A stretch of 64,000 bases of DNA. Origin: Myotis daubentonii. Taxonomy: Eukaryota; Chordata; Mammalia; Chiroptera; Vespertilionidae. The DNA lies in the NCBI RefSeq assembly GCF_963259705.1, contig NC_081847.1, positions 70,825,754-70,889,753 on the forward strand. The letters are read 5' to 3'. The notes beneath the pieces were generated by a model. The model was not told where the DNA came from. It made no database searches and saw only the letters and a list, made by a program, of their open reading frames with translations. The first letter of the stretch is position 1; each line of letters opens with the position of its first letter. Below, in pieces: positions 39,730-51,602 of the stretch. The position numbers and the translations under genes are program-made.

Positions 39730-42700
39730 CTGGGGGGAAGAAAGAAGGGTCAGCACTGGGTCAGGACTTGGCAGCCAAATCAACCCTCTGGGCTGCGGTG
39801 CGATCTTGGTCACATTGCTTCTCCTCTCTGGACCTCAGTTCCTTCCTGTGTCAATTTCCTAGTCTTTTTAGTAGCGAGTGGAGCAGGTGGAGTACTTAGC
39901 ATAGTGCCCGGTGCTGGCCACACTGTGTAAATTCTCTGATCTTTGTTAGGACTGAATACAATTTGTTACCTTGTGGGCTGGACTCACCCTGCTCTCAAGC
40001 CCTCCCTGCCCTCCTCTGCTCTGCGTTATGTCTCTTGTGTTTTGGGCTCTGCATTCTCAGATTCCCTCCCCTGCCACCTTCCAGTAGGTTTGACCCATGG
40101 GAGGCCCCACTGGAAACTGGGGGGCAGAAGGGAGCAGAAGCCAGGTCTACCCCCACCTCCGCCTGCTTTCTGTAGGGTCTACATGGTTGCATCTCCTCAG
40201 AGGCTCCTGCTCCGGGCAGACAGCCCTGCTGTGGTTCCATCTCCCGCTGGCTGGTCCCGGCTTCTGGACTCTGCCCTCCCTCAGCCCCTCGGCCCCTCTA
40301 CCCCAGAGCTGGTACCGAGCAAAAGAAGCCGTTCATTAAAGGTACCTACTGTGCAATTCTACTTATGTGAAGTTCAAGAACAGGCAGCACTAGTCTGTGG
40401 TGACAGGAGTCAGTCAGTCCCCAGGAAGTGAGTACTTAGCATAGTGCCCAGTACTTGTAAACCCCTCATACATGATGGCTATTAGGTTACTCTGCTGGTG
40501 CTGGCATGGCCCTCCCCCAGCAACCAGTGGGCTTCTCCTTTCACAGGAGGTTGCAGCCCGTGTGACGCAACGGGGATGCTCGTGGCCCTGAGGCCGCGCC
40601 TGGAACACCACGGCGGGTTCCCCAGGGTCTGGGCTCCCTCCTCCTGTTTTATTCTTCTCTGCTAGTTTCTTGTTGTCTTTCCTTCTGGCCCTTTCTACAA
40701 GTGGTCCTTATCCAGGGGCGACATTGACCTCCAGGGGTCACCCGGCGATGTCTGGAGATGTTTTTGTTGTCACAATTGAGGGAGGTTGCCACAGGGGTAG
40801 ACAGGGATGCTGCTAAACATCCTACAATGCACACGGCGGCCCCTCACTGAAGAATTACTCGACCCGAATGTCAGCAGCACCAAGGCGGAGAAACCCTGTG
40901 GTATATGCACATGTGTGCAGCATGTATGATGTGTACATGTACATTTACTTGCAGACACACACATACGCATGCACATCATGGAGATAAAATCACACACAAT
41001 GTGTCCTATCCTGCTTTTTATACAGAAGGTGAACTCATGGCGTTCTCCCGTGGATTTAAACGGCTGGGTCACGTTCTGTAGGAGTAACAGCTGCCGCCAG
41101 TGGAGCGCTGTGTGCTAGGCACGGTCCTAACTGCGTTACTTGTGTTAACTCCTCCAGTCCTTGCAACAACTCTATGAGGTGGACACTCATTTTACAGTTG
41201 AAGGACCCGAGGCACAGAGACGTTAAGCAACTTTCTCAGAGTCACACAGCACGGAAGTGGCCTAACTGGCCTTAGCATCCGGGCCCACTTCGTGCTTAGC
41301 CACCACGCTCCGCTGCCTCCCAGGAGGCACCGCCATCTGTGGGGTCAGTGCTCTCTTTTCAGTTTCCTTTTCTTTTTAAAAACACACATCATAACAATTT
41401 TTACAAATCCACAACATGTCAACAACAAAGTCTCTAAAACTGAAGAATTTATGACAGGAGGTAACTGTCTTTTCCCCGCCCCTGCCCACCCCTAGGCCCA
41501 TGTCAACCACGTTGCTATGTTCAGTTTTGAGTTCCTCTGTTGATAAGCCCAATAGTATTACATTAGTGTTATCTATTATAGGATATTTGTCATGTTATGT
41601 AAACATATTATTAATATGTACCAATTAGGTATAAAAGAATGTATATTATAATAGTGTACTTCGCTATGAAATGTGAGAATTTGCTTCAAGTATTCCCACC
41701 CTCCTTTCCCTTCTCCACTCTGCCACAATTTGGACTTAATTTATTTATGACTTAAAATGACATGCCCACTGTTTGTTGTTTAGTAGGTTTTAAAGAGGTC
41801 TCTGCCTCTCTACTCCGCTTTCCTGTCTCCTCAGCCAGCGGCCCCGCCCGCTTCTGCCGCTAAAACCTTCCCTCTGGTGTGTGCAGGCGGCTGCCCCCAG
41901 AGGTCCCGCCCTCCAGGCGCCCTGCCCCAGGGCCTGGGCGGCCCTGCACTCACCTGGGGCCAGGAGGGGCTGGCCCCCCAGCGCCCCTGCCTGGTCGCAC
42001 ACCCACTCAGGGCAGCACTTGCCCGGCACCTCCACCCTCCGGGGGTGCGGGCAGTCCCAGCTGGGCAGCCGGACGTCCTCGCTGCACAGGGGCACGCAGG
42101 TGAAGCCGCCGTCCTCGCAGTGGCAGCGGATCCTGCAGTGCGGCTGGAAGGCCTCCCCATCCCGGAACCGGCGGCCGTTCACCTCACAGCTCCCATCATC
42201 CTCTCCCCCTGCGGAGGAGAAAGAGGGCCCATCGGTGACCCCCAACCTTCCCCGGCAAGGCTGGGCCGGCCACATCCTCCACGTGGCTCTGTCTGCAGAG
42301 CTGGCCCAGGTCTCCCTGGCGGGCTGTGCCCTTGAGGCATCTGAGCACTGCCGGGGGGCTCCAGCCAGCCACACACACCCACTCCCGTGGCCAGCTGCCC
42401 TGGCACCTGCAGGAAGCCAGCGTGGCTGACCGCATCCTGGCACAGGGTTGGCGAGAAGACCTGCCCGGTCTGAGCCCCTTGATTAGCTATGGACCTTGGC
42501 CAAGTGATTTCACTTCTTCTTGCCTCAGTTTCTTCTCCTGCAAAATGGGTTACAACGGTACTTACAGGGGTGGGCAAACGTAGGTTTCCAGTTGCAATAT
42601 AAGCAATACAATAATTAATAAATAATGACACAAGAATAAACTCTGTTTCACATACAGTTACAAACCTACTTGTGCCCTACCCTGTATCTCATGGGGTTGT

Positions 42701-45700
42701 GGTATAGACTAAACACGATATATGTAATGACTACAACCGAAAGGAGACGTCTGCTCTGTTGTAGTTATTAGTATAATTGTGATAGATTAACAGTGGGTGA
42801 CTGGGATGTGCACACTGAGATTTCATGCAGCAAACTTCCATTGTCCCTCTGCCTGTGCAGTCATACTGTCAGGTCAGGGCTTGCCTTGCTGGCTGTGTGA
42901 CTTCAGGTGAGCTACTTAACTTCTCTGAGTCACCCTAACAGCAGCAATGATGAGAACACAACCTCCCTCTTCAGTTACATGAGATAATGGGTGCATAGCA
43001 TCTAGCATAGGGCTAGGCATATAGTAGGTGCTCAGGAAACACTCTTTGAATGAAGCCCCCAAGACATGGGCACTAATACCACTTGCTATGCTAGACACGA
43101 ACTCCTTGAAGGCTGGGCCTGAGAGTGTTCATGCTGGTATTCCCTGTGCTGGCTCACAGCATAAAAGGCACACTCCATGTCCTTTGAATGAATGCCTGGC
43201 AGAGAGCCCAGCATATGAGACACTGATAACATAGTTCTGACTCCTTACAATTCCTGAGACATATATTGTGCCCTGTCTGTGTGCCAACCGCTGTGCTCCT
43301 AGACAGGCTAAGACATAGTCCTTGCCTGGGGAGACTTGGGGGCCAGTGCGGGAGACAGATGTGCAAGTCCTCATCTCCAAGATGCAATCAGTTGCCCTGG
43401 AGAGATGCGTGGGAGCTGCTGAAGTGCAAAGAAAGGAGCCATCAGGAAGCTTCCTGGAGACGTGGTGGCAGTTCCGCTGGGTCTGGGAAGGGAAGCCCGT
43501 TTTCCCAGGTCTTCAGAGAAAAACCTCAAACGGTCCATGCACATGCAGGAATTTGGGAACCATATAGACTTGGGTTCAAGCCCCAGTTCCCCACTTGCAA
43601 GCTGAGGGCAAGTATTTCACCTCTGAGCTGTGGTACCCGGGCCACTGGAGGATTGAATGAGCCAGCCACCTCAAAGCCTTTTGCCCCAAGCTCGGAACAT
43701 AGCAGATGCTCAATAAGTGGGAGTGGGTGACGTTTCTTCCTCAGAGGGAACAGGACCTGTGTCAGTACTCCCTCCTTCCTCCTTCCAGGCCACAGCCCTT
43801 TCGCTTCAATCCCAGCCTTTTGGCCTGGACCCTGTGGCCACTGGTTTCCTAAAAACTGCAGGGGCAGTTATACCTCAATCCCTCTCCCCAGCCTGGCCAA
43901 GGCCCGTCTCCCCCGCCCCCACTCCGGTGCCACAGCCCCGGGCCTCTTGGTTGCTGAGATAAACTGGTAAACAGAGGGACTGTTTAGGAAAGTCAGCTAG
44001 AGGGGCGATAATTTTAGCAAGGTTTCCTGGCGCCTCTCCTGGGTCCTCCAGCTCAGAGCGGGCTGTGGGAGGATGGGAGATTGACGCCTGGGCAGCCACT
44101 CCCCAGCCCTGGTGCACTCAGGCATGGTCCCAACAGCACGAGGTACCTCCACACTTACTCAGTCGTGGGCCCTCCACCATCCATCTGTGCACACTGACAG
44201 CTGCCCAAACCTCACTCCTCCTTCCGGACCCTCGCCAATGCCCTCCCCCAAATAATTCAGAGCACAGTTTTGTCATCTGGTGATTTCAGAATCCTTCTTC
44301 CCTCTGAGAGTCCCCTACAGGAGAAGGAACAACACAGGTTCTTTGTTTTATTTTGTGTGTGTGTGTTTTACCTTCATCTGCTTGCATGCTGTGTGACCTT
44401 AGGCAGTGATTTAACCTCTCTGAGCCCCAGTTCCCTCATCTGCAAAATAGGGATAATAATAGGACCTACTTCATTACTAAAGGCTAAAATTAAATCATGT
44501 GCATGAAGGGCTATCTCACAGTGCATGCTTAATAAATGAATGGTGGCTGTGATTGCTAGCCCCACTAGAACTATCGTTACTATTCATTCATGAACTCATT
44601 CGTTCATTCATTCAACAATTACTTATCGAGTGCCTACTATGCACCAGGCACTGTTCTAGGCACTTGTGATACAGCAATGACTAAAACAGGCAAAATCCAG
44701 CCCTCATTGGAGATGTTGCTCTAGTGGAAATAAATACAATAACAAGTATGTAGAATTTGTGATTAGTTCTGGAAAAGTAAAGGAGGGCAGAGTTAAGGAG
44801 TGGGGCAGGATTATAGTTTTTAAATGTGTTTGTTGATCAGGGAAATCCTCACTGAGAAGGTGATATATTAGCAAAGATGTGAAGGAGGCAAAGAACAGTA
44901 CCGAGGCCAGTGCAAAGGCCCTGAGGTGGGCACGTGCCTGGGCATTTAAGGAGCAGCAAAGAGCCAGTGTGGCTGGAGCAGAGAGCAGGAGGGATGGAGT
45001 TAGATAAGAGAGCCACAGGATCAGGCCACTAGAGGACTCTGCCTTTTATTCTGAGGAAATGAGAAGCTGTTGGAGACTTTCAGGCAGAGGAGGGACGTGA
45101 TCTGACTTATGTGTCACAAGGGGCCCTTGTGCTACTATGTTGAGAATAGACTGGGCCAGAAGCAGGGAGGCTTATGGAGCTACTGCCGTCCAGGCAAGTG
45201 GCAATGGGGCTCAGCCAGGCTGGTAGCAGTAGAGGGACAGAGAAGGGTCAGGTCCTGGAAATTTTGGAAATTTTGCTGGCGGATGTGGGATGTGGGATGT
45301 AAAGAATAGAGAGACTCCAAGGAGGCCTCCGAGCTTTTGAACCTGAGCCAGGGGAAGGATGGAGCTGCCCTCCACCGAGCTGCAGAAGCTGCACGTATGG
45401 GGGGTGGGAAGCCAGGGGCCTGGTGTCCCCCCAGAGCCAGGACCTAGTTTAGCCCCTGTGACGTCTTAGCTGGCCCTGGCCCACCTGTGGGGTTCACCAG
45501 CTCCCAGCTCCCAGCTCCCAAATTCAGTTCATATCATTAGACGTTCATGAGCATCCACCATGTTGCCAGACTGGGACTGGGAGTTGCAGGAAGGAACAAG
45601 AACCAAATAAATCTTTGGCCTCCAGGTGTTTGAGTCTGAATCGAGATGGAATAAATAAAGAAAAAGGCCCCTGAATGAAGTTCTTGGCAATAGCAGCCAC

Positions 45701-48700
45701 TAGGTACCAGGCATATGTCGGGTGTCAAGCAGTAGAGCAATGGACACTAAGATGTGGAGCCAGCTTCCTGGGTTCAAATCCCAGCTCAGCTACTTATGAG
45801 CTGTGTGACTTTGGGCAAGTAGCTTCACCTCTCTGTGCCTCCTTTTTCCATCTATAAAATAAGGATAGCATCTGTGCCTACATCACATGGTTGTCGGGAG
45901 GTCAAATGAGGTGGGATTTGTGAAACCCCTAGTGGCTGGCACATACTAAGTGCTGTGCAAAAAATAAGCTCTGACAAGTGCCGTGGCTAATCTAAACATC
46001 AGCCTTATAAGCTATGTTGCTTGTCTCATTTCTTTCTTCAGGAACTTTTTAAATTAGCAATCATCTATGAGTTTATCTACAAATCGCCCCTTTCTTATTG
46101 TTATACGCCTCTGATCCAATAAAATATTTAACAAGGATTTACTAAGGATAACTTTCTGTCTCCAAGTTTTGTTGTTTTGCTTGTTAGCAGGGTTTTTCCT
46201 ATAGATGGACTCATGGGCACCCCTCTCGTTCTTATTTTTATAGAAGTGTGACTTGCACATAGATGAAAGAGATCAATTGCTCTACAAGGTTTATTAGAGC
46301 AAGGAGGTTGGGGGGAGAATGAGGGAGGGAAGGAAGGAAGGGAGGAAGGGAGGAAGGGAAGAACAGTTCCTTGCTTCTTTCTATTTCTCTAAAGCAGCGA
46401 GTTCTCAGTTGGAGATGGTTTTCTCCCCGGGGACATTCAGCAATGTCTGGAGACAGATTGTCATAACTTGGGGATGAGGGTGCCACTGGCATGTAGTGGC
46501 AGAGACCTGGGACACTGCTAAATGCCCTACCAAGCGCAGGACAAGCCCCACAACAAGAATAATCTGGTCCCAAATGTCCCTGGCGTGGAGCTGAGAACCC
46601 CATTGAAAGCATCAGGGGCCCGGGGACCGGAAGAGTGTGGAAGATGGGGGCCCTCAGGGTCACTGGCAAATGCAAACTATGGGCTCCCGATTCAGGAGGA
46701 AGAGAGACAGAGTGTTGCTTTAGAGCAGCGGTTCTCAACCTTCTGGCCCTTTAAATGCAGTTCCTCATGTTGTGACCCCCAACCATAGAATTATTTTCGT
46801 TGCTACTTCATCACTGTAATGTTGCTACTGTTATGAATCGTCATGTAAATATCTGAAATGCAGGATGGTCTTAGGCGACCCCTGTGAAAGGGTCGTTCGA
46901 CCGCCAAAGGGGTCGCGGACCCACAGGTTGAGAACCGCTGCTTTAGAGCCTGTTGGAACAGGTTCCAAGCTGTGCGATATTAAGCATGTCTGTTAATATC
47001 GATGAACCTCAGTTTCCTCATATATAAAATGGGTCTGAAAGTACTACTTACCTCATAGGATTATTGTGATTTATGTAGTAAGTGCTTAGCAAAGTGCCTG
47101 ACGTATATTACGCCCTAAATAAGGGGTTGTTGCACTTTTATTTTCCCAAAAGTATTCTGAGGGCCCTGAGGAGGGGGTGATGACTTCTGGTTAGAAGAAT
47201 ACTGGAGGGCTTCTCAGAGGAGGAGGTTATGGCCATGATTTGGGCAGGGAGGAACGGAGGAAGGCTGTTCAGGTGTTGGCGTGGTCATAGTAAACACAAG
47301 AGGAGAGAAGCAGGGAGTGGGCCTAGGGAACCTTGTGTAACCAGGTTTGGCTGAACTGGATGATGGATCTGGAGTGAAGGTAAAAGGTAGAGAGAGAAAG
47401 GCTTCCCTTTGACTGAGGACACCTTGGCCTTGGCCACCCCTCCCCTCCAACCACACCCTTCCTCAGTCCCGCAAACCTGCTTACAGAGGCACACGGCGCC
47501 CTGGCCTCCAGGGCCCGCCCCGAGCTGGCACACCAGGCCCTGGCTGGAGTCACAGACGTGGAGGTGGTCGCAGGGCTCCCCGAGCCGCCGTGCACATAGT
47601 CGGCAGCAGTTGCAGCCGTCCAGCACCAGGGGCACCCCCGGTGGGCATTGGGGCGGCGGCCAGGGGCAGGTACACGGCATTGGGCACAGCTGGGCACACA
47701 CCTGCAGAGACAGAGACCCCACTCAGCCATGGTCGTTCCAGGTGGCCAGTGAGACCCTCACAACTGGCTACCTCTCTGCCAGGCTGGGCAGTGTGGGGGT
47801 CCACATGTTGGCCCCAGAATCACACAGACCTGCTCTTGAACCCTAGCACTCCCATGGTACTCATTGCCGTCATGAGCATGGACTCTGGACTAGAGCTCTA
47901 GTCCCAACTCTGCCCCTTATTAGTTGAGTGACCTTGAGCAAGTTACTTAAGCTCTCTGAGCCTCAATATTCTCGTTTGTAAAAAAGGGGGAACAGCAGTA
48001 TCTAACCCAGAAGCTGCTTGGGGGAGTACAGGGAATGAGGCGTGTTAAACCCTTAGCACAGGCCTGGGGTGCAGCAGATGCTCCATGCATGTAGCTGTGA
48101 TGCTCATCATAAATGAAGGATCGAAACCACAGGTCCTGTAACTTTCCAGCAGGTGGACCTTAGATACTTATCTTGAGAGCTGAATAAATCCAAGGAAGTT
48201 TTTTTATCTTTAGAACAACTCAGATTATGTTCCCGGACAAGCATCGGATCACCTAGGAAACTTGGTAAAATACTGACCCCTAGGCCTCCTCTGGGACTTA
48301 GCGAGTCAGAGCTTCCAGGGGCAGGGCCCTGGAGTCTGAGTTTTAACAGGGTGCTCAGGGGCTTCTGATGCACAGCCAGATCCTTGGCACCTCTGCTCCC
48401 GCCTCCCCCCTGCCCCCTGCCCCCTGCCCCCTGCCCCCTGCCCCCCCCCTCCCCCCTGCCATGCACAGATGGGGCTCCTGAGCACGAGAAGGGAAGGGAC
48501 TTGCCAGAAGTCAGTGTGTTAGCTGCAGAGCTGGGCTCTTGCTTCTGCACTGAGGCCCCAGGGCCTGGAGAGGGGGGTCGACTTGCCCTGTAATAGGGGA
48601 AGGTCTGAGCCAGGGACCCATGCCCTGGGGCAGGGTCAAGGTATCAACTCAAATGTCCTAACTGCCCCTCCCCCCTCAGGACAGAGAAACACCCAAACCA

Positions 48701-51282
48701 GATGCACGGGCTCCCTGTATGTCCAGTTGAAGGTGGGGAGCGAGAGGTAGGTGTAATTCGAGATATTCCCAGTGGCCCCATCTGTGGAGGACCGATCTTT
48801 AGTAGGATCCTTGGGGGACTGGAGGTTTTGGATAGAAGACTTGCAGTTTAGGAAGATGAAATCAGTGCCCTCATAGCCTCTGTGGCCCCAAGGCAGGCAA
48901 TGACTCATTTACTCTGGTTCCCACTTTGTCCCATCCCTAGCAACCCCAAGTGTGCAAACATGCTTTCAGTGGCTTGCAGTTCCCACCCTGGCCATGAGGG
49001 GGTGCCCCAAACAGGCCAACCAGCTTCCGGTGGGGCCTCAGCAGGAGGTGCTCGCAGGGCTCCATCTAAAAGGGCACCAGGGGTGCAGGCGGGCAGCTGT
49101 GTGCCTGCGGCCTCTTGAGGAAAGTGGGGAAGTCTGCCCGGCACTGGCTCTTGGGTCCCTCCTACCTGGACGCAGCAGGGCCTGGACACGGGTCTTCTGC
49201 TTTGCACCTGGCTTCCCATTTGGGGCTCTTTCTACCACGTAACCTTGGCACGGGCTGGCCCATAGGCCCTGATACCCAGGAGAGGCTACTAATGTCCTCA
49301 ATGATGACGGCTAATGTTTACCATGGGCCTGCCATGTGCTGAGCCCTTTAACGTGTTGTTTAACTTAACCCTCCCACGTGAGGTAGCCCATTTCAAAGAT
49401 GAGGACACTAAAGCCCAAGGCAATGTAGAGGCATCTCCTGTCAGAGGTAGAGCCAGGATTGGGACCCAGGGTCCTGGGAGCCCCAGGCCCAGGCTCTTCA
49501 TGGCCATGCTCCCCTCTTGTTCTCTGGGGCTCTGATGCCGGGTTAGCCCCTGCCTCGGCTTACCCATTTCTCCAAGGGGAATAACGACAAGTCAGGGAGG
49601 GGTTTCAGCATAGCCCTCTCTGGCCTTCCTGTATCTCCGCATCCATCCTCACCACTCCATCCCTCTGTCCAAGTTGCCCCATTACCCCCTTGGTTTCCCC
49701 AGCCCCTTGCTGTGGTCACCAGGGGGCAAGGCTCTGTGGTCAGAGCCCTGGACATGGAATCTTCTGGGCAAGAGCTGAAGTCTAAGTCTGAGCTTAGACA
49801 CTGTGCTGTGTGACTGTGAGCTCTTCCCTTCACTGCTCCGTGGGGAGGGAGCTGTCCCCTCCTCAGGAACGTGGGGCGGAGGCCCCCTACCCTGGAGTAG
49901 TGACAGGGACTGAGTCAGGCCAGCTCCCAGTCAGTGTGACTCTGCCAGGTCCCCCCCCCGCCCAGACCTCTGCCCGTAGCCCTGAGCCCAGGGCCACCTG
50001 CCTGGAGGACAAGACATGCTCTCCCTGAGGAGTGTGGTGGCTTTCCATGTTCGTGATGACCAAGTCCCTGTGTTCTGTGTGGGATGCTGCCTGGCGCCCT
50101 GGGACACGGGAAGAATGAAGGGGTGCACAGCAAGTCGGGGGCAGCTTCATGTTGGTCTTTCATTTGATCCTGGGCCCCAAACCCCAAGTCCCCTGCTCCA
50201 ACCACCCAGCCACCCACCCGGGCACAGTGTGCTGCCCACCCCCTTTGGCAGAACAAGCAGCAGGATGGGGAGCCAGCAGGGTTCTCAGCCTTCCCCGCAC
50301 CAGCGTGGGAACGGGAGGGAGAAACTCCTGCGCAAGCTCCTTAAAGAATCATGAAAATACAGTGAGATCATGGCTTGGGGCGGGGCCAATCCCCATGGGG
50401 CTGGGAACAGCATTTGCTGAGGGGATGACAGGGCACAGCAACCGGAGTCCGGGTTGGAGGTGGATAGGTAGAAGCTGAAGTCCCCAGCCCCCGCCCACAC
50501 ACCCAGGCCTATCCTGGGCTCCACCTCCTCTATTGCACTGATGTTTCTTGACTGTGTGGCTTTGGGCAACTTGCTTACCCTCTCTGAGCCTTGCTTGGCT
50601 GAAAACACGCTAATAATTCCTGATAGGGTTGTTGGGCAAGGTAGACATTCCACAAGTTCTTTGGAAAATGTCCCATAAGGGAAGGCATTATTTTATGGAG
50701 GTATCTTCTTGTCCCCTCTAGCCAGGGTCAGAGGTCACTTACTGCCTGAGGGCCCACAGCATTAATGCCCTTGCAGAATGACCTTTCCAATGAGGTAGAC
50801 ACCAACATTCATTAAAATCCTGGCTCGTTGTTAGGCAAAGCAGGTCATCTCTTGAGTCTCACTTGCGAGGAGGACACCACTGCGTTGTGGAAGGATTGTC
50901 GGGATTGGTAAGAATCAGAAAAGTCCTCTTCTGAACTCTGCCATGTGCCAGGTCCTGTGCAGACCTCAGATGGATTCTCAAAAAGGATCTTCACAAAGAC
51001 CTCATGGACATGGTGCCCATCCAAGCGAGGAAGCAGCTGAGGCTCAGAGAGAAGGACTTGCCTGGGGCACACAGAGGGCTGGCCAGGGCAGCTGTCGGGG
51101 CACCCAGAGGGCAGCCTGGCTGTGCCCAACACGGGCCCGGCAGGGCTCCTTGGCAGTGGGTTCACACCTCCCCCAGCGGTATGGAAGCCAGCAGTATGTG
51201 TCGGGGCCCGGGCCCCCCTTACCTTAGAGAGGAGGCAGAGGAAGGAGAAGGCCAGGAGGTGGGTCTGTGGTGTGCCTCTCAT
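39509..51282 (-). CDS. CCN5: CCN5 (WISP2), secreted matricellular CCN-family protein, complete
   Basis: Four minus-strand exons (51282-51223, 47701-47485, 42208-41954, 39729-39509) join to 753 nt, 250 aa plus TAG; human CCN5 also has 250 aa from memory. Seen in order: signal peptide [20 protein letters not shown], probably cut near residue 23; IGFBP module (about 24-92) with the GCNCCRLC signature; VWC module (about 98-164; [16 protein letters not shown] and CCPEWVC); and TSP1 module (about 194-238; [15 protein letters not shown]). The C-terminal cystine-knot domain of other CCN proteins is absent, the known hallmark of CCN5. Junction phases are 0, 1 and 1, one module per exon. CCN5 acts outside the cell, restraining smooth-muscle growth, fibrosis and Wnt/TGF-beta responses. 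No frameshift or missing module cysteine was seen. Confidence 0.97.
39765..39960 (+). repeat. MIR SINE, sense
   Basis: ttctcctctctggacctcag, ttccttcctgtgtcaatttc, gagtacttagcatagtgccc. Confidence 0.65.
40177..40428 (+). repeat. 252-bp direct repeat, copy B
   Basis: Partner of 38316-38567. It keeps CpG at three sites where copy A has TpG or CpA. It lies in the CCN5 intron before exon 4; together the copies bracket exon 4 and the 3' UTR. Confidence 0.9.
40704..40904 (+). mobile_element. MER5A-type hAT-Charlie relic
   Basis: ggcgatgtctggagatgttt, gatgctgctaaacatcctac, aatgcacacggcggcccctc. Confidence 0.8.
41090..41290 (-). repeat. MIR SINE, antisense
   Basis: gtgctaggcacggtcctaac, cattttacagttgaaggacc, gaggcacagagacgttaagc. 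Confidence 0.75.
41954..42208 (-). CDS. CCN5: CCN5 exon 3, VWC module (residues 93-177)
   Basis: Acceptor cctccgcag ends just above 42208; donor gtgagt follows 41954. It encodes [10 protein letters not shown], the VWC cysteines and the variable hinge ending LLAP. The split codon at its start reads Trp here where the human residue is Leu (from memory). Confidence 0.95.
44365..44560 (+). repeat. MIR SINE, sense
   Basis: gctgtgtgaccttaggcagt, taacctctctgagccccagt, catctgcaaaatagggataa. Confidence 0.85.
44575..45190 (+). repeat. L2-like old repeat
   Basis: ttcattcattcaacaattac, gcctactatgcaccaggcac, gtgcaaaggccctgaggtgg, agggacgtgatctgacttat. Confidence 0.6.
45715..45985 (+). repeat. MIR SINE, sense, nearly full length
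   Basis: ctgggttcaaatcccagctc, gctgtgtgactttgggcaag, taaaataaggatagcatctg, ggctggcacatactaagtgc. Confidence 0.85.
46323..46372. repeat. (GGAA)n-rich low-complexity tract
   Basis: Tandem ggaagg/gaagga units. Confidence 0.9.
46395..46602 (+). mobile_element. MER5A-type hAT-Charlie relic
   Basis: cagcgagttctcagttggag, cattcagcaatgtctggaga, ctaaatgccctaccaagcgc, gagctgagaacccc. Confidence 0.8.
46726..46940 (+). mobile_element. SPIN-type hAT element, 215 bp, perfect 8-bp target duplication
   Basis: Ends CAGCGGTTCTCAACCT and AGGTTGAGAACCGCTG; interior has cagttcctcatgttgtgacc and taggcgacccctgtgaaagg. Both flanks read ctttagag (46718-46725, 46941-46948). Confidence 0.93.
46960..47130 (+). repeat. 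MIR SINE, sense, 3' part
   Basis: gaacctcagtttcctcatat, ataaaatgggtctgaaagta, gtgcttagcaaagtgcctga. Confidence 0.75.
47485..47701 (-). CDS. CCN5: CCN5 exon 2, IGFBP module (residues 21-92)
   Basis: Acceptor ctctgcag precedes 47701; donor gtaagc follows 47485. It begins [14 protein letters not shown] and carries the GCNCCRLC cysteine signature. It ends with the first base of a codon (phase 1). Confidence 0.95.
47865..48110 (+). repeat. MIR SINE, sense
   Basis: gagcatggactctggactag, gagtgaccttgagcaagtta, agctctctgagcctcaatat. Confidence 0.8.
48407..48446. repeat. (CCCCTGC)n tandem repeat
   Basis: About five tandem 7-mers CCCCTGC followed by C-runs. Confidence 0.92.
51223..51282 (-). CDS. CCN5: CCN5 exon 1, signal peptide (residues 1-20)
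   Basis: ATG at 51282-51280; donor gtaagg starts at 51222. The 20 codons form a basic start and a hydrophobic core rich in Leu and Phe. Confidence 0.93.
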
Positions 51283-51309
51283 GTCACTGTGTCCCCCACG
51301 GAGCCAGCT

Positions 51310-51364
51310 TTGAGCCTGGGAGGCAGGACCTGTAAGTCTTTATGTTCCGGAGGCTGTGAGGTCA
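51310..51364 (-). promoter_or_regulatory. CCN5: Candidate CCN5 core promoter: TATA-like ATAAAG and a TGACCTCA element
   Basis: Read on the minus strand, TGACCTCA (51364-51357; CRE-like, also an estrogen/nuclear-receptor half-site) lies about 15 bp before a TATA-like ACATAAAG (around 51345-51338). A start near 51310 would give a short 5' UTR before the ATG at 51282. CCN5 is known to respond to estrogen and cAMP; the link to this site is inference. Confidence 0.35.
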
Positions 51365-51368
51365 CTCC

Positions 51369-51425
51369 CCCCCCACACACACACACAGACACACATACAC
51401 ACACAGACACACACGCACACACGCA
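51369..51425. repeat. (CA)n-rich microsatellite near CCN5 promoter
   Basis: Interrupted cacaca/gaca units just upstream of the candidate CCN5 core promoter. Confidence 0.9.
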
Positions 51426-51539
51426 CGTTTACATGCACATTAGTCTTTGCTTTCCTTGCTCCTCTCCCCATCCTCAGCCTCCCACTGATGAGCCCAGTTA
51501 CCTGAAGGTGAGAACGTGGAGGCCACCAAGGGGGTGCCT

Positions 51540-51602
51540 GCCAGTGTGTGCGAGTGTGTGTGAGTGTGTGTGTGTGTGTGAGAGAGAGAGAGTGTGAGTG
51601 TG
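51540..51602. repeat. (TG)n and (AG)n compound microsatellite
   Basis: Runs of gtgtgt separated by ga, then gagagagag, then tgtgagtgtg. Confidence 0.9.

Larger units (their letters stand above)
39730..41953 (-). other. CCN5: CCN5 intron 3
   Basis: Holds MIR pieces, copy B of the 252-bp repeat, a MER5A relic and an A/T-rich unclassified part (41340-41800). No further exon seen. Confidence 0.8.
42209..47484 (-). other. CCN5: CCN5 intron 2
   Basis: Rich in ancient MIR and L2-like sequence, one MER5A and one SPIN element. The stretch 42600-43550 shows only degraded repeat-like sequence. Confidence 0.8.
47702..51222 (-). other. CCN5: CCN5 intron 1
   Basis: Contains MIR pieces (for example 47865-48110 and antisense around 49290-49470) and a C-rich tandem tract. 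No additional exon was recognised. Confidence 0.75.
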
